NCBI GenBank assembly: GCA_001534745.1
Contig: CP013997.1
Location: forward strand, 3,720,001-3,784,000
DNA length: 64,000 nucleotides
Origin: Pseudomonas monteilii
GTDB lineage: Bacteria > Pseudomonadota > Gammaproteobacteria > Pseudomonadales > Pseudomonadaceae
Direction: 5' to 3'
The notes below the pieces were generated by a model. It ran no database searches and was not told the origin of the DNA. It worked only from the letters and a program-made list of their open reading frames with translations. This document shows, piece after piece, positions 55,244 to 64,000 of this stretch. Made by a program: the position numbers and the translations under genes. The number at the start of each line of letters is the position of its first letter. Positions within the stretch are counted from its first letter, which is position 1.

Positions 55244-58099
55244 ATGTCCCATACACTTGGCACCGCCAACGAATTCGTCAGCCGCCACATCGGCCCTGAC
55301 CACGACGACGAGCAGGTCATGCTCCAGACCCTGGGCTTCGACTCGCTCGACGCGCTGACCGACGCCGTCATTCCTGCAGGCATCAAGGGCAGCAGCGTCC
55401 TGCCTGCGGGCGATGGGCAAAGCGAGGCCCATGCCCTGGCCGCACTCAAGGCCATCGCCGAGCGCAACCACCTGTTCAGGAGTTTCATCGGCCAGGGTTA
55501 CCACAACTGCCATACCCCTGCGCCGATCCTGCGCAACCTGCTGGAAAACCCGGCCTGGTACACCGCCTATACCCCCTACCAGCCGGAGATTTCCCAGGGC
55601 CGCCTGGAGGCGTTGCTCAATTTCCAGACGCTGATCAGCGACCTCACCGGGCTGCCCATCGCCAACGCCTCGCTGCTCGACGAAGCCACGGCGGCGGCCG
55701 AGGCCATGACCTTCTGCAAGCGTCTGTCGAAGAACAAGGCCAGCGAGGCGTTCTTCGTCTCCTGCCATTGCCATCCACAAACCGTGGATGTGCTGCGCAC
55801 CCGCGCCGCGCCGCTGGGCATCGAGATCGTGGTAGGCGACGAGCAGGCCTGGCCGGCCGAGACGTCGTTCTTCGGCGCCCTGCTGCAATACCCCGCCAGC
55901 CAAGGTGACGTGGTCGATCACCGTGCCTTGGTGGAGCGCCTGCATGGGGTCAACACCCTGGTGGTGGTCGCCGCCGACCTGCTGGCGCTGACCTTGTTGA
56001 CGCCACCCGGTGAATTCGGTGCCGACGTGGCCATCGGCACGGCCCAGCGCTTCGGTGTACCCCTGGGGTTCGGCGGCCCGCATGCGGCCTACTTCGCCAC
56101 CCGCGATGCGTTCAAGCGCGACATGCCAGGGCGACTGGTCGGCGTGTCGGTCGACCGCTTCGGCGCACCGGCACTGCGCCTGGCCATGCAGACCCGCGAG
56201 CAACACATCCGCCGCGAGAAGGCCACCAGCAACATCTGCACGGCGCAAGTCCTGCTGGCCAACATCGCCAGCATGTATGCGGTGTACCACGGCCCGGCCG
56301 GACTGACGCGCATCGCCCGACGCACGCACTCCCTGACCAGTATCCTCGCTGCCGGGCTGCGTCAGCTGGGCGTGAACGTGGTCACCCAGGCCTGGTTCGA
56401 CACCCTGACCCTGGCCACGGGCAGCGCCACGGCGCAGTTGCATGACCGCGCCCGGTCGCAGCAGATCAACCTGCGGGTGATCGATGACCGGCACCTGGGC
56501 CTGTCGCTGGACGAAACCACCACGCCAGCCGACGTCGAGGCGCTCTGGGCCTTGTTCGCCGAGCAGCAAGCGTGTCCGAATTTCGAGGCCCTGGCCGAGG
56601 CGTCGGCCTCCCCGCTGCCAGCGCACCTGCTGCGCCAATCGGCCTTCCTGCAGCACCCGGTGTTCAATCGTCACCACAGCGAAACTGAGCTGATGCGCTA
56701 CCTGCGGCGCCTGGCCGACAAGGACCTGGCCCTGGACCGCAGCATGATCCCGCTGGGCTCCTGCACCATGAAGCTCAATGCCGCCAGCGAGATGATCCCG
56801 GTCACCTGGCCGGCCTTTGCCAACGTGCACCCGTTCGTGCCTGCCGAGCAGAGCCAGGGGTACCGTCAGCTCACCGACGAGCTCGAAGCGATGCTCTGTG
56901 CCGCGACCGGCTACGACGCCGTTTCGCTGCAGCCCAACGCCGGCTCCCAAGGCGAATATGCCGGCTTGCTGGCGATCCGTGCCTACCACCGCAGCCGTGG
57001 CGAGGCGCACCGTGACGTGTGCCTGATCCCGTCTTCGGCCCATGGCACCAACCCGGCTACCGCGCACATGGCGGGCATGCGCGTGGTGGTGACCGCCTGC
57101 GACGCACGGGGCAACGTCGATCTGGCCGACTTGCGGGCCAAGGCCGAACAGCATGGCACCCACCTGGCCGCGCTGATGATCACCTACCCGTCCACCCATG
57201 GCGTGTTCGAGGAAGCGATCAAGGACATCTGCGCCATCATCCACGCCCAAGGCGGCCAGGTGTACATCGACGGTGCCAACATGAACGCGATGGTCGGGCT
57301 GTGTGCACCAGGCCAGTTCGGCGGCGACGTCTCCCACCTCAACCTGCACAAGACCTTCTGCATTCCCCACGGGGGTGGCGGGCCGGGTGTCGGGCCGATC
57401 GGCGTCAAGGCGCACCTGGCGCCGTTCCTGCCGGGTCACGCGCGCCTGGGCAATGCCGACGGCGTGGTCTGCGCCGCGCCGTTCGGCAGCGCCAGCATCC
57501 TGCCGATCACCTGGATGTACATCCGCATGATGGGCGGCAGCGGCCTGAAGCGTGCCTCTCAGGTCGCCATCCTCAACGCCAACTACATCGCCCGCCGCCT
57601 GGAAGCGCACTACCCGGTGCTGTACGCCGGCAGCAACGGCCTGGTGGCGCACGAGTGCATCCTCGACCTGCGGCCCCTGAAAGAGACCAGCGGCATCACG
57701 GTGGACGATGTCGCCAAGCGATTGATCGACTTCGGCTTCCACGCCCCGACCATGTCGTTCCCGGTGGCGGGCACCTTGATGATCGAGCCTACCGAAAGCG
57801 AATCGTTGCATGAGCTGGAGCGCTTCTGCGAAGCGATGATCCGCATCCGCGAGGAGATCCGCGCCATCGAGGCCGGCCACGCGGACCGTGAGGACAACCC
57901 CTTGAAGAACGCGCCGCACACGGCCGCTGAACTGGTTGGCGACTGGCCGCACGGCTACGGGCGCGAGCAGGCCGTGTACCCGGTCCCGAGCCTGGTGCAG
58001 GACAAGTACTGGCCGCCGGTGGGCCGGGTCGACAACGTCTTCGGCGATCGCAACCTGGTGTGCGCCTGCCCATCGGTCGAAAGCTATCAGGACGCCTGA
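55244..58099 (+). CDS. gcvP: Glycine dehydrogenase (decarboxylating), P protein
   Basis: A 951-residue PLP enzyme with two homologous halves. N-terminal segments are [14 protein letters not shown] and GYHNCHTP; the C-terminal PLP-lysine is Lys703 in [17 protein letters not shown]. It decarboxylates glycine and loads the aminomethyl group on the lipoyl H protein. The start [11 protein letters not shown] is fixed by family similarity; a GAGG lies ~11 nt upstream, and the frame is open 52 codons before it. gcvH, usually adjacent, is not in the window. Confidence 0.96.
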   Translation: MSHTLGTANEFVSRHIGPDHDDEQVMLQTLGFDSLDALTDAVIPAGIKGSSVLPAGDGQSEAHALAALKAIAERNHLFRSFIGQGYHNCHTPAPILRNLLENPAWYTAYTPYQPEISQGRLEALLNFQTLISDLTGLPIANASLLDEATAAAEAMTFCKRLSKNKASEAFFVSCHCHPQTVDVLRTRAAPLGIEIVVGDEQAWPAETSFFGALLQYPASQGDVVDHRALVERLHGVNTLVVVAADLLALTLLTPPGEFGADVAIGTAQRFGVPLGFGGPHAAYFATRDAFKRDMPGRLVGVSVDRFGAPALRLAMQTREQHIRREKATSNICTAQVLLANIASMYAVYHGPAGLTRIARRTHSLTSILAAGLRQLGVNVVTQAWFDTLTLATGSATAQLHDRARSQQINLRVIDDRHLGLSLDETTTPADVEALWALFAEQQACPNFEALAEASASPLPAHLLRQSAFLQHPVFNRHHSETELMRYLRRLADKDLALDRSMIPLGSCTMKLNAASEMIPVTWPAFANVHPFVPAEQSQGYRQLTDELEAMLCAATGYDAVSLQPNAGSQGEYAGLLAIRAYHRSRGEAHRDVCLIPSSAHGTNPATAHMAGMRVVVTACDARGNVDLADLRAKAEQHGTHLAALMITYPSTHGVFEEAIKDICAIIHAQGGQVYIDGANMNAMVGLCAPGQFGGDVSHLNLHKTFCIPHGGGGPGVGPIGVKAHLAPFLPGHARLGNADGVVCAAPFGSASILPITWMYIRMMGGSGLKRASQVAILNANYIARRLEAHYPVLYAGSNGLVAHECILDLRPLKETSGITVDDVAKRLIDFGFHAPTMSFPVAGTLMIEPTESESLHELERFCEAMIRIREEIRAIEAGHADREDNPLKNAPHTAAELVGDWPHGYGREQAVYPVPSLVQDKYWPPVGRVDNVFGDRNLVCACPSVESYQDA

Positions 58100-58108
58100 G
58101 GAGTCAGC

Positions 58109-59233
58109 ATGAGCGACACATTACACAAGACCCCGCTGCATGCACTGCACGTCGAGCTGGGCGCGCGCCTGGTGCCCTTCGCCGGCTACGAGATGCCGGT
58201 GCAGTATCCGCTGGGCGTGCTCAAGGAGCACCTGCACACCCGTGCGCAGGCCGGACTGTTCGACGTTTCGCACATGGGCCAGATCCTGCTGGTCGGCGAG
58301 CAGGCCGCCGCGGCCCTGGAGACCCTGGTGCCGGTGGACATCCTCGACCTGCCCCAGGGCCTGCAACGTTATGCACTGTTCACCGACTCGAACGGCGGCA
58401 TTCTCGATGACCTGATGGTGGCCCGACTGGGGCCGGACCGGTTGCTGCTGGTGGTCAACGCCGCCTGCAAGGACCAGGACCTGGCACACCTGCGCCAACA
58501 CCTGGAGGGACAGTGCGACATCCATGCACTGTTCGAGGAACGCGCGCTGCTGGCCCTGCAAGGGCCGGCTGCCGTGCAAGTTCTGGAAGACCTGGCGCCC
58601 GAGGTGGCCTCGATGACGTTCATGCAGGTGCGCGAAGTGCGCCTGCTGGGAGAGAACTGCATCGTCAGCCGTTCGGGCTACACCGGCGAGGACGGCTTCG
58701 AGATCTCGGTGCCCGCCCCGGCTGCCGAAGCCCTGGCCCGTCGTCTGCTGACTTACCCGCAGGTCGAGGCGATCGGCCTAGGGGCCCGCGACTCGCTGCG
58801 CCTGGAGGCTGGCCTGTGCCTGTACGGGCACGACATGAGCGTCGCTACCACGCCGCTGGAAGCAGGCCTGGGCTGGGCGATTTCCAAGGTCCGTCGCACC
58901 GAGGGCGCGCGGGCCGGCGGGTTCCCGGGCGCCGACCCTGTACTGGCGCAGTTCACCCAGGGCCTCGCACGCAAGCGGACGGGGCTGCTGGTCCAGGAAC
59001 GCACGCCGGTACGCGAAGGGGCCGAGATCGTCGATGACCAGGGACGTGTCGTGGGGACGGTGTGCAGCGGCGGCTACGGCCCGACGCGTGGGGCGCCCGT
59101 GGCCATGGCCTATCTCGAGACCCAGGCAGCAAGCGAGACGCACCCGTTGTTCGCCGTCGTGCGCGGCAAGCAGGTACCGGTGATACCGAGCCCGATGCCC
59201 TTCGTGCAGACGCGTTACTACCGCGGTCGGTAA
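58109..59233 (+). CDS. gcvT: Glycine cleavage system aminomethyltransferase, T protein
   Basis: A 374-residue enzyme that transfers the aminomethyl carbon from H protein to tetrahydrofolate, releasing ammonia. Segments include FDVSHMGQILL, the folate-site loop NGGILDDLMV with catalytic Asp, SRSGYTGEDGFEI and GYGPTRGAPVAMAY. It begins 9 bp after gcvP, so the two are co-transcribed. sdaA and glyA, which separate P and T genes in P. aeruginosa, are absent. Confidence 0.95.
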   Translation: MSDTLHKTPLHALHVELGARLVPFAGYEMPVQYPLGVLKEHLHTRAQAGLFDVSHMGQILLVGEQAAAALETLVPVDILDLPQGLQRYALFTDSNGGILDDLMVARLGPDRLLLVVNAACKDQDLAHLRQHLEGQCDIHALFEERALLALQGPAAVQVLEDLAPEVASMTFMQVREVRLLGENCIVSRSGYTGEDGFEISVPAPAAEALARRLLTYPQVEAIGLGARDSLRLEAGLCLYGHDMSVATTPLEAGLGWAISKVRRTEGARAGGFPGADPVLAQFTQGLARKRTGLLVQERTPVREGAEIVDDQGRVVGTVCSGGYGPTRGAPVAMAYLETQAASETHPLFAVVRGKQVPVIPSPMPFVQTRYYRGR

Positions 59234-59246
59234 CAACGACAGGGCA

Positions 59247-59293
59247 GCACGGCCTGTTCGTTTTCGAACCTGCCGTGCGCTTGCGCGGCAGGT
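59247..59293 (+). other. Two overlapping, mutually exclusive hairpins after gcvT
   Basis: Hairpin A (59247-59278): GCACGGC-CTG-TTCG-TTTT-CGAA-CCT-GCCGTGC. Hairpin B (59268-59293): ACCTGCC, GCGC-TT-GCGC, GGCAGGT with a GT bulge. They share 59268-59278, so only one can form at a time. Neither is followed by a T-run. They probably end the gcv transcript, but the layout is attenuator-like. Confidence 0.55.
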
Positions 59294-59510
59294 CTTCGGC
59301 CCAGGTGCCACGCGGCTTTCAGGCGCTTGTGAGGCGGTCGGCCAAGGGGTGTCGCAAGGGTGTCTGAGAGGGCTTGTATTTGTCGCTGAAGTTGGCGTAG
59401 AGTCGGCTCACTGTGTTTGCGTGGGTCGCAACAGTTCGTGACCTGGGCCAGTAGCCATAACCTGCTACAACCCGTTCGTCGTCCTACTTTCCGCAACCCG
59501 GCCCAGTGCA

Positions 59511-59530
59511 CTTTCATACCTGTATGAAAG
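59511..59530 (+). promoter_or_regulatory. Palindrome in the cold-shock gene leader
   Basis: CTTTCATAC-CT-GTATGAAAG: 9-bp perfect arms around 2 nt. The two-base centre suits a protein-binding operator better than an RNA loop. It ends 39 bp before the start codon. The 336-bp gcvT-csp gap otherwise shows only the hairpins after gcvT. Confidence 0.55.
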
Positions 59531-59569
59531 CAACTGTCATCTCATTTAGGTTTCAAAGGAAATAAGACA

Positions 59570-59782
59570 ATGGCTACGCGTCAGAACGGTACCGTCAAGT
59601 GGTTCAACGACGAAAAGGGTTACGGCTTCATCACTCCAGAATCCGGTGCAGACCTCTTCGTGCACTTCCGTGCCATCGAAGGTAATGGCTTCAAGAGCCT
59701 GAAGGAAGGCCAGAAGGTCACCTTCGAAGCCGTGCAGGGCCAGAAAGGCATGCAGGCCGACAAAGTACAAGTCGCCGAGTAA
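59570..59782 (+). CDS. Cold-shock protein, CspA family
   Basis: A 70-residue single cold-shock domain with RNP1 KGYGFIT and RNP2 LFVHF. It binds single-stranded RNA/DNA and acts as an RNA chaperone. A strong AAGGAAA ribosome site lies 7-8 nt upstream. An intrinsic terminator follows. Whether it is cold-induced cannot be told from sequence; many Pseudomonas paralogues are constitutive. Confidence 0.96.
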   Translation: MATRQNGTVKWFNDEKGYGFITPESGADLFVHFRAIEGNGFKSLKEGQKVTFEAVQGQKGMQADKVQVAE

Positions 59783-59800
59783 TCGCGCGTCGTCGAAAGA

Positions 59801-59827
59801 GCCCTCGCCCTGTGCGGGGGTTTTTTT
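59801..59827 (+). terminator. Intrinsic terminator of the cold-shock gene
   Basis: Stem CCCTCGC / GCGGGGG (one G-T pair) with CCTGT loop, followed directly by seven Ts. It begins 19 bp after the stop. Confidence 0.9.
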
Positions 59828-59869
59828 CGTCTTCTTGAAACTGCCCGCTTTGCCACAGAGTGCCTGTTC

Positions 59870-60358
59870 ATGACCCGCCCCCTCTCGCGCCCCGCTGGGG
59901 ACCTTCCGCCCGCGGGGCTTGGTGTCCGGCTGGCGGCCATGGCCTATGACGGCCTGCTGTGCATCGCGCTGCTGGTGGTGACCGCAGGCCTGTACACACT
60001 GGCGCGGATGGCCATCCTGGGGGAGGCACGTCTGCGGGCGTTGAGCGAGGCCGGCGTCCTGGATGGCGATCCATGGCTGAGGCTTGTGTTGCTGGGGGTG
60101 CTGTTCGGGTTTTTCGCCCTGTTCTGGATGCGCGGCGGACAGACCCTGGGCATGCAGGTGTGGCGGGTGCGGGTTCAAGACGAAGCCGGCGGTGCGCTCA
60201 GCCTGCGCCAGGCCGCGGTGCGCTTCGTGGTCGCGGTCGTCTCGTGGGGGTGTCTTGGGCTGGGAGTTGCCTGGGCGCTGCGTGACGGACAGCGGCGCTG
60301 CTGGCATGACCTGTGTTCAGGCAGCCGGCTGGTGCGATTGCCCAAGCGTCAGGGCTAA
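59870..60358 (+). CDS. RDD-family membrane protein
   Basis: A 162-residue protein. The name-giving Arg-Asp-Asp pattern is partly kept: GVRLAAMAYDGLLCIALL at the first TM (R..D) and a second TM (~70-90). RGGQTLGMQVWRVRV is the conserved loop, and DGQRRCWHDLCSGSRLV the conserved end. The role is unknown; some relatives are proposed transporters or adaptors. Confidence 0.87.
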   Translation: MTRPLSRPAGDLPPAGLGVRLAAMAYDGLLCIALLVVTAGLYTLARMAILGEARLRALSEAGVLDGDPWLRLVLLGVLFGFFALFWMRGGQTLGMQVWRVRVQDEAGGALSLRQAAVRFVVAVVSWGCLGLGVAWALRDGQRRCWHDLCSGSRLVRLPKRQG

Positions 60359-60417
60359 GGCTACTCGGGAGCGTCGATCTGCCTGCTGGAGGTCGAGAGC
60401 TTGGATTGTCTTCGAGG

Positions 60418-60448
60418 GCCCTATCGCGGGCAAGCCCGCTCCCACAGG
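60418..60448. repeat. REP element (CGCGGGCAAGCCCGC type)
   Basis: CCCTATCGCGGGCAAGCCCG then CTCCCACAGG, the same form as at 45689. It opens the repeat region between the RDD gene and lptG. Confidence 0.9.
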
Positions 60449-60731
60449 ACCGCGATGGCCTGCATCGCCGCGGTGAGGCTACGGGTGTAGGAGCGGCCCC
60501 TGTGCCGCGATTAGGCCTGCAAGGCACTTGGCAGAAACCATAGAATCTTCCACAGGGACCGCGATGGCCAGCATCGCCGCGGTGGGGCTATGGGTGTAGG
60601 AGCGGCCCCTGTGCCGCGATTAGGCCTGCAAGGCACTTGGCAGAAACCATAGAATCTTCCACAGGGACCGTGATGGCCAGCATCGCCGCGGTAGCGCTAC
60701 GGGTGTAGGAGCGGCCCCTGTGCCGCGATAG
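60441..60731. repeat. Tandem array of 109-bp units (two full, flanked by partials)
   Basis: GTGTAGGAGCGGCCCCTG starts at 60485, 60594 and 60703: spacing exactly 109 bp twice. Each unit continues TGCCGCGATTAGGCCTGCAA, GGCACTTGGCAGAAACC, ATAGAATCTTCCACAGG, GACCGYGATGGCCAGCATCG. A partial left copy begins at about 60441 and a partial third unit ends near 60731. The two full units are nearly identical. No gene lies in 60359-60808. Confidence 0.92.
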
Positions 60732-60808
60732 ATCCTGCAGCGCCGCACGGGTGCAGGGCTGCACGGCCCAGCAAGCGGCCATAGAGACCGCTTGCCAGGC
60801 ACTGCCGC

Positions 60809-61870
60809 TTAGCCGGCCCGACGCAACAACCAGACCCCGGCCAGGGCGCAGATGCCGGCCGGCAACAGCACGGCCAACAGGGGCGGGAAGCCGAACACCT
60901 GGCTCGACGGGCCGAGCAGGTCCTGAGCAATGCGGAACACGAAGCCCACCAGCACGCCGGTGAACACCCGCTGCCCCAACGTCACCGAACGCAGCGGCCC
61001 GAAGATGAACGAGATCGCCATCAGCACCAGCGCTGCCGTTACCGCCGGCTGCAGGATCTTGGTCCAGAACGCCAGCCAGTAACGGGCGTTGTTCAGCCCC
61101 TGGTCGCTGAGGTAGTGGATGTAGTCCCACAGCCCCGTGATGGACAGCGACTCGGGCGCCAGGATCACGGTGTTGAGCAGCTCAGGCGTGACCGACACGT
61201 CCCAGCGCTCTTCGTCGGCCTTGACCACTTCGGTGTGATCGCCCCGGAACCAAGTCGTGCTGACCTCGTTGAGCGTCCAGTGATCGGTCGCATAGGTGGC
61301 ACGGCGCGCGAAGCTGGCGCTGAGGATCTTGCGCTGGTCGTCGAAGCGATAACGCGTCACCCCCAGCAGCAACCCATTGGGCTGGACCGAGTTGATGTGC
61401 ACGAACTCTTCGCCCTGGCGATGCCACATGCCGTGCTTGGAGCTTTGCGACTCGCCCGCGCCCTGGGCCAGCGAGCGACGGGCCTGGGCAGCGTTCTCGG
61501 TGGCCGGGGCCACGTACTCGCCGATCAGCAGACCGGCCAGCATCAGTACCAGCATCGGCTTCATGACCGCCCAGACGATCCGCCCGATCGACACGCCCGC
61601 GGCGCGCATGATGGTCAGTTCGCTGCTGCTGGCCAGCGTGCCCAGGCCGATCAGGCAGCCGATCAGCGCGGCCATCGGCAGCATGTCGTACAGCCGACGC
61701 GGCGCGGTCAGCAGCACGTACCAGCCGGCCTCCCACAAGGTGTAGGTATCGCTCAGGTCGCCCATCTCGTCGATGAAGGCGAACAGCGAGGCCAGGCCGA
61801 GGATGATGCCCAGCACCGCCAGGATGGCCAGCAGCACGCTGGTGCCGATGTAGCGATCCAGCTTGGTCAT
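60809..61870 (-). CDS. lptG: LPS export ABC transporter permease LptG
   Basis: A 353-residue permease with TM helices at both ends (~3 N-terminal, ~3 C-terminal) flanking a periplasmic beta-jellyroll domain (~125-265). It reads MTKLDRYIGTSVLLAIL at the start and the family segment LASSSELTIMRAAGVS. With LptF and the LptB ATPase it extracts LPS from the inner membrane. The ATG overlaps the lptF TGA (ATGA). Confidence 0.95.
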   Translation of the reverse strand: MTKLDRYIGTSVLLAILAVLGIILGLASLFAFIDEMGDLSDTYTLWEAGWYVLLTAPRRLYDMLPMAALIGCLIGLGTLASSSELTIMRAAGVSIGRIVWAVMKPMLVLMLAGLLIGEYVAPATENAAQARRSLAQGAGESQSSKHGMWHRQGEEFVHINSVQPNGLLLGVTRYRFDDQRKILSASFARRATYATDHWTLNEVSTTWFRGDHTEVVKADEERWDVSVTPELLNTVILAPESLSITGLWDYIHYLSDQGLNNARYWLAFWTKILQPAVTAALVLMAISFIFGPLRSVTLGQRVFTGVLVGFVFRIAQDLLGPSSQVFGFPPLLAVLLPAGICALAGVWLLRRAG

Positions 61871-62979
61871 TGGGCCACCCCCGCACGGCGGGCGGCGCGC
61901 TTGAGCTTGAGCGGCTCCCAGTACAGCAGCGCCAGGCCGATCAGCAGGAACACCCCGTGGACCCACCACATGCCCAGGCCGATGGGCAGCTTGCCCTTCT
62001 CCAGGGCGCCACGCACGGAAATCAACATCGTCAGGTACGCCATGTACAGAAGAATCGCCGGCAGCAGCTTGAGGAAGCGGCCTTGACGTGGATTGACCCG
62101 CGACAGCGGCACGGCCATCAGGGTCACGATGAACACCAGGATCGGCAACGACAGGCGCCATTGCAGCTCGGCCCGCTCGCGCAGCCCCTCCTGGCCAAGC
62201 AGTTGCATCGTCGGAATGGCTTCACGCTCGGTGACTTCCTCGCTGACTTCCGGCTTGGGCAGCAGCACGCCATAGGTGTCGTACTGGATGGCACGGTAAT
62301 CGGCCTCGCCCGGATTACCGTCGTAGCGGTAGCCGTTCTCCAGGATCAGGTAGCGATTGCCGTCAGGGCGCACCTCCTGGTGCCCCCGCTCGGCGACCAG
62401 GACCGACGGCCCCCGCTCCTTGGTCTTGTCCTGGTTCAGGCGCTTTTCGGAAATGAACACGCCACCGAGGTTGGCACGGTCATCGGACAGCTCTTCGGTG
62501 TAGGTCACCCGCGTGCCGTCGCGCAAGGTCTGGAAGCGACCCGGCACCAGGGTGTCGAATTCGGTCAGCGCGTCCTGCTGGCTGATGATCTTCTGCACCT
62601 GCGCCACGCCGACCGGCGCCAGGCTCAGGCTCAGCCAGGCCACCAGCACGGCGATCAGCGCGGCCGGAGCCAGGGTCAGGGCCAGCAGACGCTGCTGGCT
62701 CATGCCGGTGGCCGAGAGCACGGTCATCTCGCTTTCCAGGTACAACCGTCCATAGGCCAGCAGGATGCCGAGAAACAGCCCCAGTGGCAGGATCAGCTGC
62801 AGGAAGCCGGGCAGACGGAAGCCCATGATCATGAACAGCACGCCAGGATCGAGCGCGCCCTGGGCCGCCTGGGCCAAGTACTTGATGAAGCGCCCGCTCA
62901 TGATGATCACCAGCAGCACGGCGCTGACGGCGCTCAAGGTCACCAGGACCTCGCGGGAAAGATAACGGAAGACGATCAA
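61867..62979 (-). CDS. lptF: LPS export ABC transporter permease LptF
   Basis: A 370-residue permease with the same plan as LptG: IVFRYLSREVLVTLSAV at the N-terminus, LYLESEMTVLSATGMSQQRLL coupling segment, periplasmic jellyroll, and three C-terminal TM helices. A TTG at 62979 is chosen as start because AGGAG lies 7 nt upstream and the family begins MIVFRYLSRE; a GTG three codons upstream is the alternative. It is coupled to lptG and divergent from pepA. Confidence 0.93.
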   Translation of the reverse strand: MIVFRYLSREVLVTLSAVSAVLLVIIMSGRFIKYLAQAAQGALDPGVLFMIMGFRLPGFLQLILPLGLFLGILLAYGRLYLESEMTVLSATGMSQQRLLALTLAPAALIAVLVAWLSLSLAPVGVAQVQKIISQQDALTEFDTLVPGRFQTLRDGTRVTYTEELSDDRANLGGVFISEKRLNQDKTKERGPSVLVAERGHQEVRPDGNRYLILENGYRYDGNPGEADYRAIQYDTYGVLLPKPEVSEEVTEREAIPTMQLLGQEGLRERAELQWRLSLPILVFIVTLMAVPLSRVNPRQGRFLKLLPAILLYMAYLTMLISVRGALEKGKLPIGLGMWWVHGVFLLIGLALLYWEPLKLKRAARRAGVAQ

Positions 62980-63100
62980 ACCAGACACTCCTGGGTTGTC
63001 AGGGACGAACAGCCGGACAATGGGTACAGACAGCGGCTACCAAGGCCGGTTCGCCAGCGGCGGGCCGCCTCGTGAAGTGCGCGCATTATCCTGTGATTGA

Positions 63101-64000
<900 letters not shown>

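Noticed and set aside
55217..57952. Open frame of 911 codons antisense to gcvP
   Set aside because: Shadow frame; gcvP is complete with its PLP lysine.

Overview
The window is high-GC chromosomal DNA of a gamma-proteobacterium, almost certainly a Pseudomonas of the P. putida group. The main evidence is gene order: lon-2/gcd, recO-era-rnc-lepB-lepA, mucD-mucB-mucA-algU with nadB divergent, the tctDE/oprD/tctCBA cluster, and lptF-lptG divergent from pepA. Dispersed REP palindromes (core reading about CGCGGGCAAGCCCGC then TCCCAC) support this. About 52 protein genes, one tRNA gene and one broken gene fragment are supported. No prophage, insertion sequence, integrase, CRISPR array or rRNA was seen.

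Layout. 1-9.1 kb: the 3' part of a very large DUF6543-like toxin-type protein, a metR-type LysR regulator, a NUDIX hydrolase and a full-length Lhr helicase. 9.2-15.9 kb: zinc-free ribosomal protein L31 (rpmE2), an atypical bifunctional PBP, a small membrane protein coupled to a VF530 protein, and a ZnuD-like TonB receptor. Both rpmE2 and the receptor have Zur-box-like palindromes, suggesting a small zinc-starvation island. 16-21.4 kb: PQQ glucose dehydrogenase and a second Lon protease. 21.6-29.3 kb: cmoAB (tRNA wobble modification), then convergent pdxJ-recO-era-rnc-lepB-lepA. 29.6-35.4 kb: the AlgU envelope-stress module mucD-mucB-mucA-algU, with nadB divergent.

35.4-45.7 kb: ygfX-sdhE, ygfZ, an HDOD protein, then a tricarboxylate uptake system. 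In that system TctE/TctD sense, an OprD-type porin admits the substrate, TctC binds it, TctB/TctA carry it across the inner membrane, and an AbrB-type membrane protein is translationally coupled at the end. 46-51.2 kb: ung, a HIBYL-CoA-hydrolase-like enzyme, a lipoprotein, a diguanylate cyclase, a CWC protein, rsuA and tRNA-Gly(CCC). 51.2-53.1 kb: a tandem array of three ~166-bp REP-containing units, a heme-oxygenase remnant, a YbaN/DUF454 gene and a DUF5064 gene. 53.3-59.2 kb: a GcsR-like sigma-54 activator, two GcsR-type boxes, a sigma-54 promoter, and gcvP-gcvT without gcvH. 59.5-64 kb: a cold-shock gene, an RDD membrane protein, a second tandem repeat array, lptG-lptF, and the start of pepA, which runs off the window.

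The points most worth a second look are the tandem REP array with a dispersed fourth copy, the gcsR-gcvPT locus with its promoter architecture but no gcvH, the paired Zur boxes, the PBP lacking the second transglycosylase glutamate, the heme-oxygenase remnant, and the unplaced large toxin-like gene at the left edge. All calls come from reading the sequence; no database searches were run.
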